From NCBI RefSeq assembly GCF_000257665.1, contig NZ_AJKR01000003.1:372001-436000 (forward strand): a DNA stretch of 64,000 nucleotides, written 5' to 3'. Within the stretch, counting starts at the first letter, position 1; each line of letters opens with the position of its first letter. The notes below the pieces were generated by a model. It searched no databases. It was not told the DNA's origin and worked only from the letters and a program-made list of their open reading frames with translations. Shown piece after piece: positions 48,884 through 58,248 of the stretch. The stretch is from Candidatus Aquiluna sp. IMCC13023 (lineage in GTDB: Bacteria; Actinomycetota; Actinomycetes; Actinomycetales; Microbacteriaceae). Position numbers and translations under genes: made by a program.

Positions 48884-50151
48884 AGTGAGCGCTCGGCTGG
48901 ACCCGTGTAAAGCTGCTGAGGCCTGCCGATGCGAGTGCTTGGATCTTCCATCATCTCGCGCCAGTGGGCAATCCAACCTGGAAGGCGTCCAACTGCGAAC
49001 AGCGGTGTAAACATCCGAGGAGGAAAACCTAGAGCCTTGTAAATCACGCCGGTGTAGAAATCAACGTTCGGGTAAAGCTTGCGCTCCACAAAATACTCGT
49101 CCGAAAGCGCGACCGCCTCGAGCTCCTTGGCAATTTCCAGCATCGGATCGTTTATGCCCAATTCATTTAGAACCTGATCTGCAGTCTGCTTGACGATCGT
49201 CGCCCTGGGGTCAAAGGACTTGTAGATACGGTGGCCAAAGCCCATGAGCCGGATTCCGTCTTCTTTGTTTTTGATTCGATCTACGTACTGACTAACGCTC
49301 TCGCCTGAATTTTGAATGGAGCTCAGCATCTCTAGAACTGCTTCATTTGCGCCCCCGTGTGATGGACCGGAAAGAGCGTTTATGCCGGAGGCAACCGATG
49401 CGAACAAGTTGGCATTTGAAGAGCCGACTAGTCGAACAGTTGAGGTGCTGCAGTTCTGTTCATGATCAGCGTGAAGCAGCAGCAATGTGTCTAGCGCTTG
49501 AGTGACTACCGGGTTCTGAGAGTAGTCTTCGGCGTAGTTTCCAAACGTCATCTTCAGAAAATTTTCAACCAATGAATAAGAGTTATCCGGGTAAACAAGA
49601 GCTTGTCCGATAGAGGACTTGTATGCGTATGAGGCAATTACCGGAAGTTTGGCCAACAGCCGAAGCGTTGAAATTTCAACCTGCTCAGGGTCTTTGGTGT
49701 CAAGCGAGTCTTGGTAGAAAGTCGAGAGCGCGCTAACCCCAGCCGAAATAACCGACATCGGGTGAGCGTTCTGAGGGAAAGCCTTGAAAAAGTCTTTCAT
49801 GCCCTCGTGAATCAGGGTGTGGCGTCTCAGGCTCTGATCGAACTCTTCTGCTTCTGCAACTGTTGGCAACTCGCCGTGGATTAGCAGATAAGAGGTTTCA
49901 AGGAAGCTTTTGTTCGCAGCTAGCTGCTCGATCGGATATCCGCGATAGCGCAGGATTCCCTTGTCTCCATCGATGAAGGTAATTGCGGATTTTGTGGATG
50001 CGGTGTTTACGAAACCTTGGTCAAACGCGGTCAAACCGGTGTTGGTGATTAGATTTGAAATGTCAATGCCCGAAGGACCTTGAGTCGCAGGAATTACTTC
50101 ATACTGTTCAACTTTGCCATCTATGTCGATGGAAACCTTGTCCGCACTCAA
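48880..50151 (-). CDS. gltA: Citrate synthase
   Basis: Condenses acetyl-CoA and oxaloacetate at the entry of the TCA cycle. Catalytic segments: LLHADHEQNCSTSTVRL, GPSHGGANEAVL and GFGHRIYKSFDPRA; the Asp lies in YPNVDFYTG. 423 aa matches the type II hexameric form with an N-terminal extension. Confidence 0.96.
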   Translation of the reverse strand: MSADKVSIDIDGKVEQYEVIPATQGPSGIDISNLITNTGLTAFDQGFVNTASTKSAITFIDGDKGILRYRGYPIEQLAANKSFLETSYLLIHGELPTVAEAEEFDQSLRRHTLIHEGMKDFFKAFPQNAHPMSVISAGVSALSTFYQDSLDTKDPEQVEISTLRLLAKLPVIASYAYKSSIGQALVYPDNSYSLVENFLKMTFGNYAEDYSQNPVVTQALDTLLLLHADHEQNCSTSTVRLVGSSNANLFASVASGINALSGPSHGGANEAVLEMLSSIQNSGESVSQYVDRIKNKEDGIRLMGFGHRIYKSFDPRATIVKQTADQVLNELGINDPMLEIAKELEAVALSDEYFVERKLYPNVDFYTGVIYKALGFPPRMFTPLFAVGRLPGWIAHWREMMEDPSTRIGRPQQLYTGPAERSL

Positions 50152-50222
50152 TTGCTACTCCTAGTCATGCCTTTTGCCCAGCCTAGGGCACTTGTGATTA
50201 CCACCAGAAAAAGTTGTGAAAA

Positions 50223-50546
50223 CTACTCCTGCAACTGCGGAGGCAGAGCAGCGACAATTGGGTGATCTCCGGCGATTGGGCCTACTTTTGCAGCGCCCCC
50301 AGGGGAGCCAACTTCGTCGAAGAAGTCAACATTTACCTTGTAGTAATCGCTCCACTCGGCTGGGATGTCATCCTCGTAGTAAATAGCCTCGACCGGACAA
50401 ACTGGCTCACAGGCACCACAGTCAACGCACTCGTCTGGGTGAATGTAGAGCATGCGGTCGCCCTCATAGATGCAATCAACAGGGCACTCATCAATACAGG
50501 CCTTGTCCTTCACATCTACGCATGGCAACGCGATCAAATAAGTCAC
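50223..50546 (-). CDS. fdxA: 7Fe ferredoxin
   Basis: 107-aa electron carrier with one [3Fe-4S] and one [4Fe-4S] cluster. Cysteine motifs are CVDVKDKACIDECPVD and CVDCGACEPVCPVEA. The C-terminal half is the usual extension of actinobacterial FdxA. The gene dapC, often next to it, is absent. Confidence 0.94.
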   Translation of the reverse strand: MTYLIALPCVDVKDKACIDECPVDCIYEGDRMLYIHPDECVDCGACEPVCPVEAIYYEDDIPAEWSDYYKVNVDFFDEVGSPGGAAKVGPIAGDHPIVAALPPQLQE

Positions 50547-50569
50547 AGCTAGCTCCTCAAAACTAAAAT

Positions 50570-50590
50570 AAGTCTAACCCGATAAGACTT
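50570..50590 (-). terminator. Possible weak terminator between smpB and fdxA
   Basis: AAGTCT and AGACTT form a short stem; on the - strand it is followed by ATTTTAGTTTT. The stem is AT-rich, so termination strength is doubtful. Confidence 0.35.
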
Positions 50591-50603
50591 GAGAGAAAAA
50601 TCC

Positions 50604-51077
50604 TCACCACTCTTTACCAAGAGTTGCAACGGCTCTAGCGACCTCTCGGGTGTCCTGAGCCTCTTTAAGGCTCTGACGCTTGTCATATTCTTTTTTACCT
50701 TTGGCCAAAGCAATCTTTACCTTGGCCTTGCCGTCCAAAAAATACAACGACAGCGGAATCAATGTCATTCCTGAGCCACTGATTTTTCCGGCTAGCTTTT
50801 CTATTTCAGCCCTATGCATCAGCAACTTTCTGCGACGCCTTGTGCCGTGATTTGTCCAAGACCCTGCTAAAAACTCCGGAATATGAACATTCTCTAGCCA
50901 AGCTTCGCCGCGATCGATGACCGCATAGCCGTCCACCAGAGACGCTCGCCCCTCGCGCAGCGATTTGACCTCGGTTCCAGTCAACACCAAGCCGGCCTCG
51001 ATCTCGTCCTCAATGAGGTAATCGTGGCGAGCTTTGCGGTTTGTCGCTACCGCTTTTTGACCGCGTTCCCGTGGCAC
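50604..51077 (-). CDS. smpB: SsrA-binding protein SmpB
   Basis: Partner of tmRNA in rescuing stalled ribosomes. N-terminal [29 protein letters not shown] and the basic C-terminal tail ([11 protein letters not shown]) are diagnostic. 157 aa. The tmRNA gene lies 1.3 kb upstream with prfB between them. Confidence 0.96.
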   Translation of the reverse strand: MPRERGQKAVATNRKARHDYLIEDEIEAGLVLTGTEVKSLREGRASLVDGYAVIDRGEAWLENVHIPEFLAGSWTNHGTRRRRKLLMHRAEIEKLAGKISGSGMTLIPLSLYFLDGKAKVKIALAKGKKEYDKRQSLKEAQDTREVARAVATLGKEW

Positions 51078-51138
51078 TTGTGCTCCTAATTGGTGTTGGT
51101 TTTACTAAGCCTAGGCGGAGTAAAAGAAAACTGCAGGG

Positions 51139-52242
51139 CTAGTTTGCCTGCCCCATTTTGCGCCACCTGATTCCAGAGGCGATAAAGCCCTCGAGTTTTC
51201 CATCAAACACGTCGTCGGGGTTGTTCTCTTCGTAGTTAGTTCTCAGGTCCTTGACCATCTGATACGGGGCTAGAACGTAGGAGCGCATCTGCTCTCCCCA
51301 GCTGGCCTTCACATCACCGGCAAGCTCTTTCCGTTTCTCGTTATCCGCCCGACGCTGGGCATCAAGAAGCTTGGATTGTAAGACCCTCATGGCAGAGGCC
51401 TTGTTTTGCAGCTGGCTCTTCTCGTTTTGGCAGGACACAACAATGCCGGTAGGTGTGTGGGTAATCCTCACGGCCGAGTCAGTGGTGTTAACCGATTGAC
51501 CGCCTGGACCGGATGACCTAAAAACGTCTATTCGGATATCTGAATCCGGGATTTCTACCGACTCAGTTACTGCCATGACAGGCACAACTTCGATTGCAGC
51601 AAAAGATGTCTGTCTCTTTCCAGCCGCATTAAAAGGGCTCATACGCACCAGTCGGTGAGTTCCAGACTCAATCGACAACTGCCCGTATGCATAGGGGAAA
51701 TCCATTTCCACGGTCGCGCTCTTGATGCCCGCGCCCTCGGAGTGAGAAATTTCCAAGACCTTAGCCTTGTGGCCATTTTTCTCGGCGTAGCGTAAATACA
51801 TACGCATTAGCATTTCGGCAAAGTCCGTGGCATCATCGCCGCCCGCACCAGAGCGGACAGAGAGAATTGCCCCTCTCGGGTCGTATTCGCCGTTCAACAA
51901 GGTCTGGGTCTCGAGTTGGTCGAGTTCGCTTGTTACCCTTGCTAGCTCAAGGGCGAATTCGTCTGCCGCGCTTTTGTCCTCGAGGGCCATTTCCTTAAAA
52001 GCTTCTAGGTCTTTTATATCCTGACCGAGCGCCTCGAGTTGGGTAAGTTGCGCCTTAGTTCTGGAAAGTTCGGTAGTTACAGCCTGGGCATTTACCTGGT
52101 CGTCCCAAATATTCGGATCGGTTGCTTGCGCCTCTAGGTCACTGACTCTTGCCCTTAGGCCCTCGGGGTTTAGGACTTTGGAGATGCCTTGAAATAGAGA
52201 CTCGAGGTCTCTAATCTGTCTTCCAATATCTAACTCAGCCAT
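51139..52242 (-). CDS. prfB: Peptide chain release factor 2
   Basis: Terminates translation at UGA and UAA. The PSF-like tripeptide region and the GGQ motif (SSGPGGQSVNTTDSAVR) are present. 367 aa in one uninterrupted frame; there is no programmed +1 frameshift, as usual for actinobacteria. ftsE and ftsX, usually found between prfB and smpB, are missing. Confidence 0.96.
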   Translation of the reverse strand: MAELDIGRQIRDLESLFQGISKVLNPEGLRARVSDLEAQATDPNIWDDQVNAQAVTTELSRTKAQLTQLEALGQDIKDLEAFKEMALEDKSAADEFALELARVTSELDQLETQTLLNGEYDPRGAILSVRSGAGGDDATDFAEMLMRMYLRYAEKNGHKAKVLEISHSEGAGIKSATVEMDFPYAYGQLSIESGTHRLVRMSPFNAAGKRQTSFAAIEVVPVMAVTESVEIPDSDIRIDVFRSSGPGGQSVNTTDSAVRITHTPTGIVVSCQNEKSQLQNKASAMRVLQSKLLDAQRRADNEKRKELAGDVKASWGEQMRSYVLAPYQMVKDLRTNYEENNPDDVFDGKLEGFIASGIRWRKMGQAN

Positions 52243-52307
52243 TTGGCTAAGTCTATTGGGCAGGGCCAGAACAGCTCCCAGTTAGGCACTAAGGCGTCCT
52301 ATTAAAT

Positions 52308-52341
52308 AACTAAAGGCCCCTGATTAGAGGGGCCTTTAGTT
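52308..52341. terminator. Strong hairpin terminator after tmRNA
   Basis: Perfect 14-bp arms AACTAAAGGCCCCT / AGGGGCCTTTAGTT with a six-base loop, 12 bp past the tmRNA 3' end and before prfB. On the - strand the stem ends in TAGTTATTTAAT. Because it is symmetrical it could act on both strands. Confidence 0.85.
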
Positions 52342-52353
52342 ATATGGGGGTTG

Positions 52354-52721
52354 TGGAGATGGGGGGAATTGAACCCCCGTCCATGACATCGATTATGGCT
52401 CTTCTACGGGTGTAGCTTCAGAATTCGTTCTACTCGGCTCCGGCATTTGTTTGAAGCAACTACGCCGACAAGCCCAGTCAAAGTGAAAAGTCCCAACCGC
52501 ACCTTTGACGCAAGCGGTTAGCTAGATTTCTAAATGACGTCTGGAGCTAGATCGAAATCAAACCTAGTCAGACGGACCTCGAGGCTAGCTATGCAGCTAG
52601 GGCGAAGTCGGCGCGCTTTGTTTTGGCACCTATAGTTTTGAACACATCGTTTACGAGATAAGTGCTCATCCTCGACCCGCTTCATCCACGCAGCAATGCA
52701 ATGTCGAAACCGATCATCCCC
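52354..52721 (-). ncRNA. ssrA: tmRNA
   Basis: Transfer-messenger RNA. Its 5' GGGGATG pairs with 3' CATCTCC; a T-arm (GGGGGTTCAATTCCCCC) lies near the 3' end. The tag reading frame is 52589-52627 and encodes AKTKRADFALAA followed by TAG, with the ALAA protease-recognition end. The 3' CCA is not encoded (CAA follows the discriminator), so it must be added. Length is 368 nt. Sits beside prfB and smpB. Confidence 0.95.
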
Positions 52722-52744
52722 ATGTTTAGTTACTTAGTACCTCC

Positions 52745-52760
52745 TCGGAAAACTCCGAGC
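52745..52760. promoter_or_regulatory. Inverted repeat upstream of tmRNA
   Basis: CTCGGA-AAAC-TCCGAG, 6-bp arms, lies 24 bp upstream of the tmRNA 5' end and about 80 bp before the divergent EamA gene. It may belong to the promoter region; no consensus -35/-10 pair was convincing. Confidence 0.25.
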
Positions 52761-52841
52761 ACCTAAAGGTATCAAACATGAGCGACAATTTGTAATAAGA
52801 ATCCAGAACTCACAGCCGATTACAAGCCCTAGAATCAGGAA

Positions 52842-53702
52842 GTGCGAAGCGACTTGGCTGCCCTCGGGGCGGTCTTACTCTGGGGATCCCTAGCAAGTTT
52901 GGCAATTTTATTGGACACGGTGCCGCCGCTTTTGATGACCGGAATAGGTCTTGTGGTTGGCTCCCTAATTGCATTGCCCGTTTCAGGTTTCAGGATCCGA
53001 AGGCTGCTGCCTAGAAAACGAGTCCTATTAGTTGGCGTTTATGGGCTTCTGGGCTACCACTTTGCGCTGTTCGCTGGGCTCCAAAACGCTCCCAGCGTTC
53101 AGGCTAACCTGGTGAATTACCTCTGGCCGATATTGGTTGTGCTTCTGGCCCCACTGTTTATTAAGGGCACGAGCCTTACCTACAAGCACTGGATTGCCGG
53201 GATTCTGGGCTTTTCGGGTGCAGCACTGGCTATTTTGTCCGGGACCGAATTGGTCGGCGGATTTTCAGTCGGATATGTCTACGCGGGAATCGCGGCCCTG
53301 ATATTTTCAAGCTATTCACTGATGAGCAAATCCCTTGCCGACTCACCAACGGCCGCGGTTGGTGGTTACAGCCTCGTGGCCGGAGTGCTTGCAATTGGGG
53401 CCCATTTCATCTTTGAGCCGCCCGCAACAATTGACTCTGTCCAGTGGCTGTGGCTGGTCCTCATGGGACTGGGGCCTCTGGGTGGCTCTTTCTACCTTTG
53501 GGACTACGCACTGAAACACGCTCCAGCTCAGCGGGTGGGCACAATCGCCTTTTCTACTCCTCTTATTTCCACCATCCTGCTTCTCACGGTGACCGGCCAG
53601 CGACTAACGCTGACGCTCGGGCTGTCCGCTGCCCTGATACTTCTGGCTGCCGCATTTGGCTCCAGGGTGAATAATAAGAACCATGACATCTGGAGAGTTT
53701 AG
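52842..53702 (+). CDS. EamA family transporter (DMT superfamily)
   Basis: 286 aa with ten hydrophobic segments and the two-repeat arrangement of EamA exporters; the first repeat contains NLVNYLWPILVVLLAPL. Likely exports amino acids or other small metabolites; substrate unknown. GTG start. The downstream MFS gene overlaps by 20 bp, so they form an operon. Confidence 0.88.
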   Translation: MRSDLAALGAVLLWGSLASLAILLDTVPPLLMTGIGLVVGSLIALPVSGFRIRRLLPRKRVLLVGVYGLLGYHFALFAGLQNAPSVQANLVNYLWPILVVLLAPLFIKGTSLTYKHWIAGILGFSGAALAILSGTELVGGFSVGYVYAGIAALIFSSYSLMSKSLADSPTAAVGGYSLVAGVLAIGAHFIFEPPATIDSVQWLWLVLMGLGPLGGSFYLWDYALKHAPAQRVGTIAFSTPLISTILLLTVTGQRLTLTLGLSAALILLAAAFGSRVNNKNHDIWRV

Positions 53703-54894
53703 AAAGCGCCAGTTAGTCACAGCCATTTATCTACCCTCGCTACTAATCACCGCCGCCGAGGGAGCGCTGCTTCCGATTTTGCCGGTTTCGGCGGTGGGTT
53801 TTGGTTTTAGCTTGGCTGAAGCCAGCATCGTAACCACTGTCTTGATGGTCTCAACAATGGTTTTTGAAGTGCCGGCCTCTTGGCTGAACTCAAAAATTGG
53901 CGAGCGTCAAGCCATGATTGCCAGTGCGGTTTTGGGTTTTGCCATGACAATGTTGGCTTTTTTCCACCTCGGTTATCCGGCACTTGTTCTGAGCGCTCTC
54001 GGGTTCGGTGCGGCGCATTCTTTATTTGGTTTAGCGCGACACAGCCTGCTTGCCGAAATAGTTCCCGAGCAGCACCGACCAAAATCGATGTCACTTCTTG
54101 GAGGCATGTTTCGCGGTGGCATGGCGATTGGACCGGTGCTGGGTTCAGCGTTCATAGTTTTATACGGTGTCGAGTTTGGTTACTTAGCCGCTGCGATTTT
54201 GTGCTTGGCGGCCGGCGCTTCGGTAATGTTTGCGCCCAAGGGTCGACTGAAAACAACGCCTTCTGGGCAAAACGGAAATGTTTGGAAAGTGGCTAGACGA
54301 GAGGCTCCGAAACTGGCCACGCTCGGTGTTGCATCGGCAATCATTTCAGCCGGAAGAACAATCCGGCTCATCGGGTTACCGCTGCTGGCGATTCAACTTG
54401 GAATCTCTCCGGGTGAAACTTCGTTTATTTTTGGTCTCACTGGATTTATAGACTTTGCCCTGTTTTACCTGTCCGGCATCATTATGGATCGATATGGCAA
54501 GTTCTGGTCCTCGGTTCCCACCTTGTTAGCCCTTGGAACGACCTATCTGTTCTCGTTTTTGGTCACCGACGTATTCACCTTCTGGATCTTGGCGGCCGTC
54601 ACCGCGCTTGCCAATGCGCTTTCGGCTGGCATAAACATGATTCTGGGAGCGGATTTGGCTCCTCCGGGCTCGAGAAGTGAATTCTTGGCGGCATTTAGGA
54701 TGCTTACCTCCGGGGGCGTGGCATTGGCCCCGGCAATGATTACCGTACTGACGGCATCGGTGGGATTGGCGAGCGCTCTTGCAGCAACCGGTCTTCTGAA
54801 CTTCGTTGGGGCATTCTTGTTTTGGAAGTATTTGCCGATCTATGCACCGGACTACAAAGCGCCTGCTCCTGAGAAACCAGCGCCAGAAAATTAG
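53683..54894 (+). CDS. MFS transporter
   Basis: 403 aa with about twelve membrane helices. The loop between helices 2 and 3 holds a degenerate MFS motif A (NSKIGERQAM). A drug or sugar efflux role is possible, but nothing points to a substrate. It ends overlapping the convergent ABC ATPase gene by four bases. Confidence 0.87.
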   Translation: MTSGEFRKRQLVTAIYLPSLLITAAEGALLPILPVSAVGFGFSLAEASIVTTVLMVSTMVFEVPASWLNSKIGERQAMIASAVLGFAMTMLAFFHLGYPALVLSALGFGAAHSLFGLARHSLLAEIVPEQHRPKSMSLLGGMFRGGMAIGPVLGSAFIVLYGVEFGYLAAAILCLAAGASVMFAPKGRLKTTPSGQNGNVWKVARREAPKLATLGVASAIISAGRTIRLIGLPLLAIQLGISPGETSFIFGLTGFIDFALFYLSGIIMDRYGKFWSSVPTLLALGTTYLFSFLVTDVFTFWILAAVTALANALSAGINMILGADLAPPGSRSEFLAAFRMLTSGGVALAPAMITVLTASVGLASALAATGLLNFVGAFLFWKYLPIYAPDYKAPAPEKPAPEN

Positions 54895-56555
54895 CCTTTA
54901 GATCCGAAACTCCGCTTGGCATCTTCTCTACGCTTTGCTTGAGCCTCCGGATCCGGCACCGGCACCGCGGCGATCAACCTCTTGGTGTAGTCCTGCTGAG
55001 GATTTCGAAGGATTTGGTCTTTTGACCCCTGCTCAACGATGACGCCATGCTGCATGACTGCGATGTGGTCGCTCAATAGGTCTACCACCGCAAGATCGTG
55101 TGAGACAAAAAGCGTTGCAAACTGCTGCTTCTTTTGAATTTCCTGCAAGAGCTCAAGAACCCGTGCTTGCACCGACACGTCTAGGGCACTTGTCGGCTCA
55201 TCAGCAACCAGCAGTTTTGGGTTGAGAGCCAAAGCCCTTGCGATACCAACTCGCTGACGCTGCCCCCCGGATAATTCGTGCGGATACCGATTCCGGTAGG
55301 ACTTTGGAAGCTCAACCATGTCAAGGAGTTCACCGACCCTGTCGTTTCGCTCCTTAGGGCTTTGGCTCGCGAGCAGGAGAGGCTCTTGAATGGACTGGCC
55401 GATTGGCCAACGAGGGTTTAGGGACGAGCCCGGGTCTTGAAAAACAATTCCAATATCTCTGCGAACAGCCTGAAGATCCTTTTTCGATACCCCCACCATC
55501 TTTTGGCCCGCAACTTCAAGTTGCCCGCTCTTGATTGGCATAAGCCCGACAACAGCTCTAGCAATTGTGGTCTTTCCTGAGCCTGACTCTCCGACTAATC
55601 CAAGTACTTCCCCCGGGTAAATCTCTAGAGTGGCATCTTGCACGGCAAGGAAAGCTGGCACTTTACCGCGCTTTGGATATTCGATATTGAGGGCTTCCAT
55701 CTTGAGCGATGGCTCAGCCCTTCCGTCTCTTGGTCTTAGCTCTGCAACACTAACTGTCCCCAAATGAGGAACGGCTGCAAGCAGTTCTTTGGTGTACTGG
55801 TGGGAAGGCCGTTTGAAAATATCAATTGTTGATCCAGCCTCGACGACCAGACCATCCTTCATGACAATCATGTGATCTGATAAATCTGCCACCACGCCCA
55901 TGTCGTGGGTGATCAGAATAATGGCCGAATTAAGTCTCTTATTGAGTTCTCGCAGGAGGTTCAAAATTTCGGCTTGGACTGTCACGTCAAGCGCCGTAGT
56001 TGGCTCATCCGCAATGAGCAAAAGGGGGTCACATGAGATGGACTGCGCAATCATTGCGCGCTGCCTCTGTCCTCCGGAAAGCTGGTGAGGATACGAGTTA
56101 AATGCTTTTTCCGGGTTCGGCAGCTCAACCATTGCCAGCAATTCAAGTGCCCTGCTCTTCGCCTGAGCATTTGTCATTCCAGAATTATGAACTTGAATTG
56201 CCTCGACAATTTGAAAGCCGATCGTGTAGACGGGATTTAGCGCAGTCATCGGCTCTTGAAAAATCGCCGCGATTTCCTTCCCCCGAATTTGTCTCAGGCG
56301 CGCTTTCTCAGCCCCCACCAGCTCTTCGTCTCGCAGCTTCACCGAACCTGCTGATCTGCCGTTCACTGGCAATAGGCCCAGGAGGCTCATCGCCGATGTC
56401 GACTTTCCGGATCCGGATTCACCAACGATGGCCAGAACTTCGCCCGGGCCAACGCTGAAATTGACTCCCGAGGCGGCCATAACCCATTCACCATCAACCC
56501 AGAAGTCAACCGAAAGCCCTGCGGCCTCGATAATGGTTTGCTTGTCTTCACTCAC
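54891..56555 (-). CDS. Oligopeptide/dipeptide ABC transporter, fused double ATPase
   Basis: 554-aa fusion of two ATP-binding subunits (DppD/OppD-like then DppF/OppF-like). First Walker A GESGSGKS (45-52) and signature LSGGQRQRAMIA; second Walker A GESGSGKT after residue 300 and LSGGQRQRVGIA. Drives uptake by the permeases encoded at 57160-59792. Starts at GTG with AGAGG seven bases upstream. It is separated from the rest of the locus by an opposite-strand gene. Confidence 0.93.
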   Translation of the reverse strand: MSEDKQTIIEAAGLSVDFWVDGEWVMAASGVNFSVGPGEVLAIVGESGSGKSTSAMSLLGLLPVNGRSAGSVKLRDEELVGAEKARLRQIRGKEIAAIFQEPMTALNPVYTIGFQIVEAIQVHNSGMTNAQAKSRALELLAMVELPNPEKAFNSYPHQLSGGQRQRAMIAQSISCDPLLLIADEPTTALDVTVQAEILNLLRELNKRLNSAIILITHDMGVVADLSDHMIVMKDGLVVEAGSTIDIFKRPSHQYTKELLAAVPHLGTVSVAELRPRDGRAEPSLKMEALNIEYPKRGKVPAFLAVQDATLEIYPGEVLGLVGESGSGKTTIARAVVGLMPIKSGQLEVAGQKMVGVSKKDLQAVRRDIGIVFQDPGSSLNPRWPIGQSIQEPLLLASQSPKERNDRVGELLDMVELPKSYRNRYPHELSGGQRQRVGIARALALNPKLLVADEPTSALDVSVQARVLELLQEIQKKQQFATLFVSHDLAVVDLLSDHIAVMQHGVIVEQGSKDQILRNPQQDYTKRLIAAVPVPDPEAQAKRREDAKRSFGSKG

Positions 56556-56584
56556 GACAATACCTCTGAGGATAGATTGGAGTT

Positions 56585-57157
56585 ATGCAAGTTTTCAGGT
56601 CTACTTTCGGCAGGGTAATTACCGTCCTCGTCGGACTCGTCATGGCCTTGGCCCTGGTTATTTTTGCAAGAGATTTTGGGGTAGCTAGCGCACTCGAGTC
56701 TGTTCCACTGGCGGCCCTGTTGGTTTATGGGAGCGCGGTAATGTTTTGGCTGCCTCGAGTGGAAGTCGACGATGGCGGAGTGAGAATCGTTAACTTGATT
56801 CGAAGTCATTACATCTCTTGGGGCGCAATTGATCGAGTTGACACTCGCTATGCGCTCGCAGTTTTTGTTGGCCAAAAGAAATACACCGCATGGGGAGCGC
56901 CGGCTCCTGGACGCCACGCAGCCTTCTTTGCTACTAAGGATCAAGGGCAGCATCTCCCCGACTCCACTTACCTCGCTGGCACCGTAAGGCCGGGAGATCT
57001 TGTAACCAGCGAGTCCGGGGCGGCGGCGGCTGTAATTAGAAGCCGTTGGGAAAAAACTCAAGGGCAGGATTTGATTTCTAGCGTCAACACAGCCTGGCAC
57101 TTCAGGACTATTTCTGCGCTCATCGCGCTTACCCTGCTTGCTACCTTGGCGTTCTAG
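56585..57157 (+). CDS. PH-domain membrane protein, inserted in the opp locus
   Basis: 190 aa: two helices at about 8-28 and 38-55, a bacterial PH-like domain (VEVDDGGVRIVNLIRSHYISWGAIDRV), and a third helix at the end. This resembles small actinobacterial PH-domain membrane proteins of unknown function. It runs opposite to the surrounding transporter genes: 29 bp from the ATPase start on one side, two bases from the permease stop on the other. Confidence 0.8.
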   Translation: MQVFRSTFGRVITVLVGLVMALALVIFARDFGVASALESVPLAALLVYGSAVMFWLPRVEVDDGGVRIVNLIRSHYISWGAIDRVDTRYALAVFVGQKKYTAWGAPAPGRHAAFFATKDQGQHLPDSTYLAGTVRPGDLVTSESGAAAAVIRSRWEKTQGQDLISSVNTAWHFRTISALIALTLLATLAF

Positions 57158-57159
57158 CT

Positions 57160-58248
57160 TCACTTACCGGCCCTACGCTTTCCAATCAAGCGCTTGAGGT
57201 CTTGCAGTGCGCCATCTGTTCTTGGCAAGCGCCTTTGTCTAGGATCAAATGCATCCCTCAAGCCATCACCCACGAAATTAATGGCGAGCGCTATCACGAC
57301 AATGAACAACCCCGGATACCAAAAAAGCCAAGGTCTGGTTTTGAACGCCTCGTTGTACTCGGAAATAATCTGACCCAAAGAAATATCGGGTGACGTTATG
57401 CCAAACCCGAGGAAACTTAGCGAAGTTTCGATCAAAATCGCGGCTGACATCAGCAGAGTTGCGTTTACGACAATCACTCCGATTGAGTTCGGGAGTATGT
57501 GCCTGAATATGATTCTAAAATTTGACGCCCCTGCAACCCGAGCCGCATCGACAAATTCTCTTTCTCGAAGCGCCAAGAACTCAGCCCTCACAAGCCTGGC
57601 GAGTCCAGTCCAGGCAATCAGACCAAGGAGGATTCCCAGTGACCATGCGTTACCGCCAAAAGTCCGGCCAAGAACGGCACCCAAAACCAAGGTAGGGATA
57701 ATAATTATGGTGTCAGTAAAACGCATCAAAAGGCTGTCCAGCCATCCGCGGAAAAATCCAGCCACCGATCCTATGACCACACCCAACACTGTCGAAATTA
57801 GGCCAACAAGGAAAATCACAGTTAGGGACTGCTGGGTGCCGCGCATGACGCGGGCAAAAATGTCCTTGCCCAAGGTGTCTTGACCAAATGGATGCTCCCC
57901 TGGACTGAATGGCCAGAGGGTCATAGTCGGAGTTCCGCCAGGATTTAGGATGTCGTAGTTCTCATACCAGTTGTAAGTCCACCAGCCCGGAACCCGAAAA
58001 CCGTCGACGGCCAGTCTGCCTGTGTTCGGGTCGGTAATTAGCGATCCGTTTCCGCCAATTACGATTCCGACAGAAGTGAATGCAAGCAGGGTAATTACTG
58101 CCAGCGCGATTAGCGAAGCAATGGCGGCCCTATGCGCTAAAAACCGCCTGCGGACTATTGTTCCGAGAGACAGTCCTTCAGTCTCTCGCTGCTCGATCGA
58201 AATTTCGCTGTTGAGCTGAGCATCCTCATTACGCTTTTTCTTCGCCAT
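57160..58248 (-). CDS. Peptide ABC transporter permease (OppC/DppC-like)
   Basis: 362-aa permease with an N-terminal cytoplasmic segment, one helix (38-60), a long loop containing HPFGQDTLGKDIFARVMRG, and five more helices with the EAA-loop ASNFRIIFRHILPNSIGV. Partner of the permease encoded immediately upstream, whose stop shares base 58248 with this start. Confidence 0.93.
   Translation of the reverse strand: MAKKKRNEDAQLNSEISIEQRETEGLSLGTIVRRRFLAHRAAIASLIALAVITLLAFTSVGIVIGGNGSLITDPNTGRLAVDGFRVPGWWTYNWYENYDILNPGGTPTMTLWPFSPGEHPFGQDTLGKDIFARVMRGTQQSLTVIFLVGLISTVLGVVIGSVAGFFRGWLDSLLMRFTDTIIIIPTLVLGAVLGRTFGGNAWSLGILLGLIAWTGLARLVRAEFLALREREFVDAARVAGASNFRIIFRHILPNSIGVIVVNATLLMSAAILIETSLSFLGFGITSPDISLGQIISEYNEAFKTRPWLFWYPGLFIVVIALAINFVGDGLRDAFDPRQRRLPRTDGALQDLKRLIGKRRAGK

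Noticed and set aside
51139-52242. Search for the programmed frameshift of prfB
   Set aside because: The gene reads in one frame from ATG to stop, as is usual in actinobacteria.
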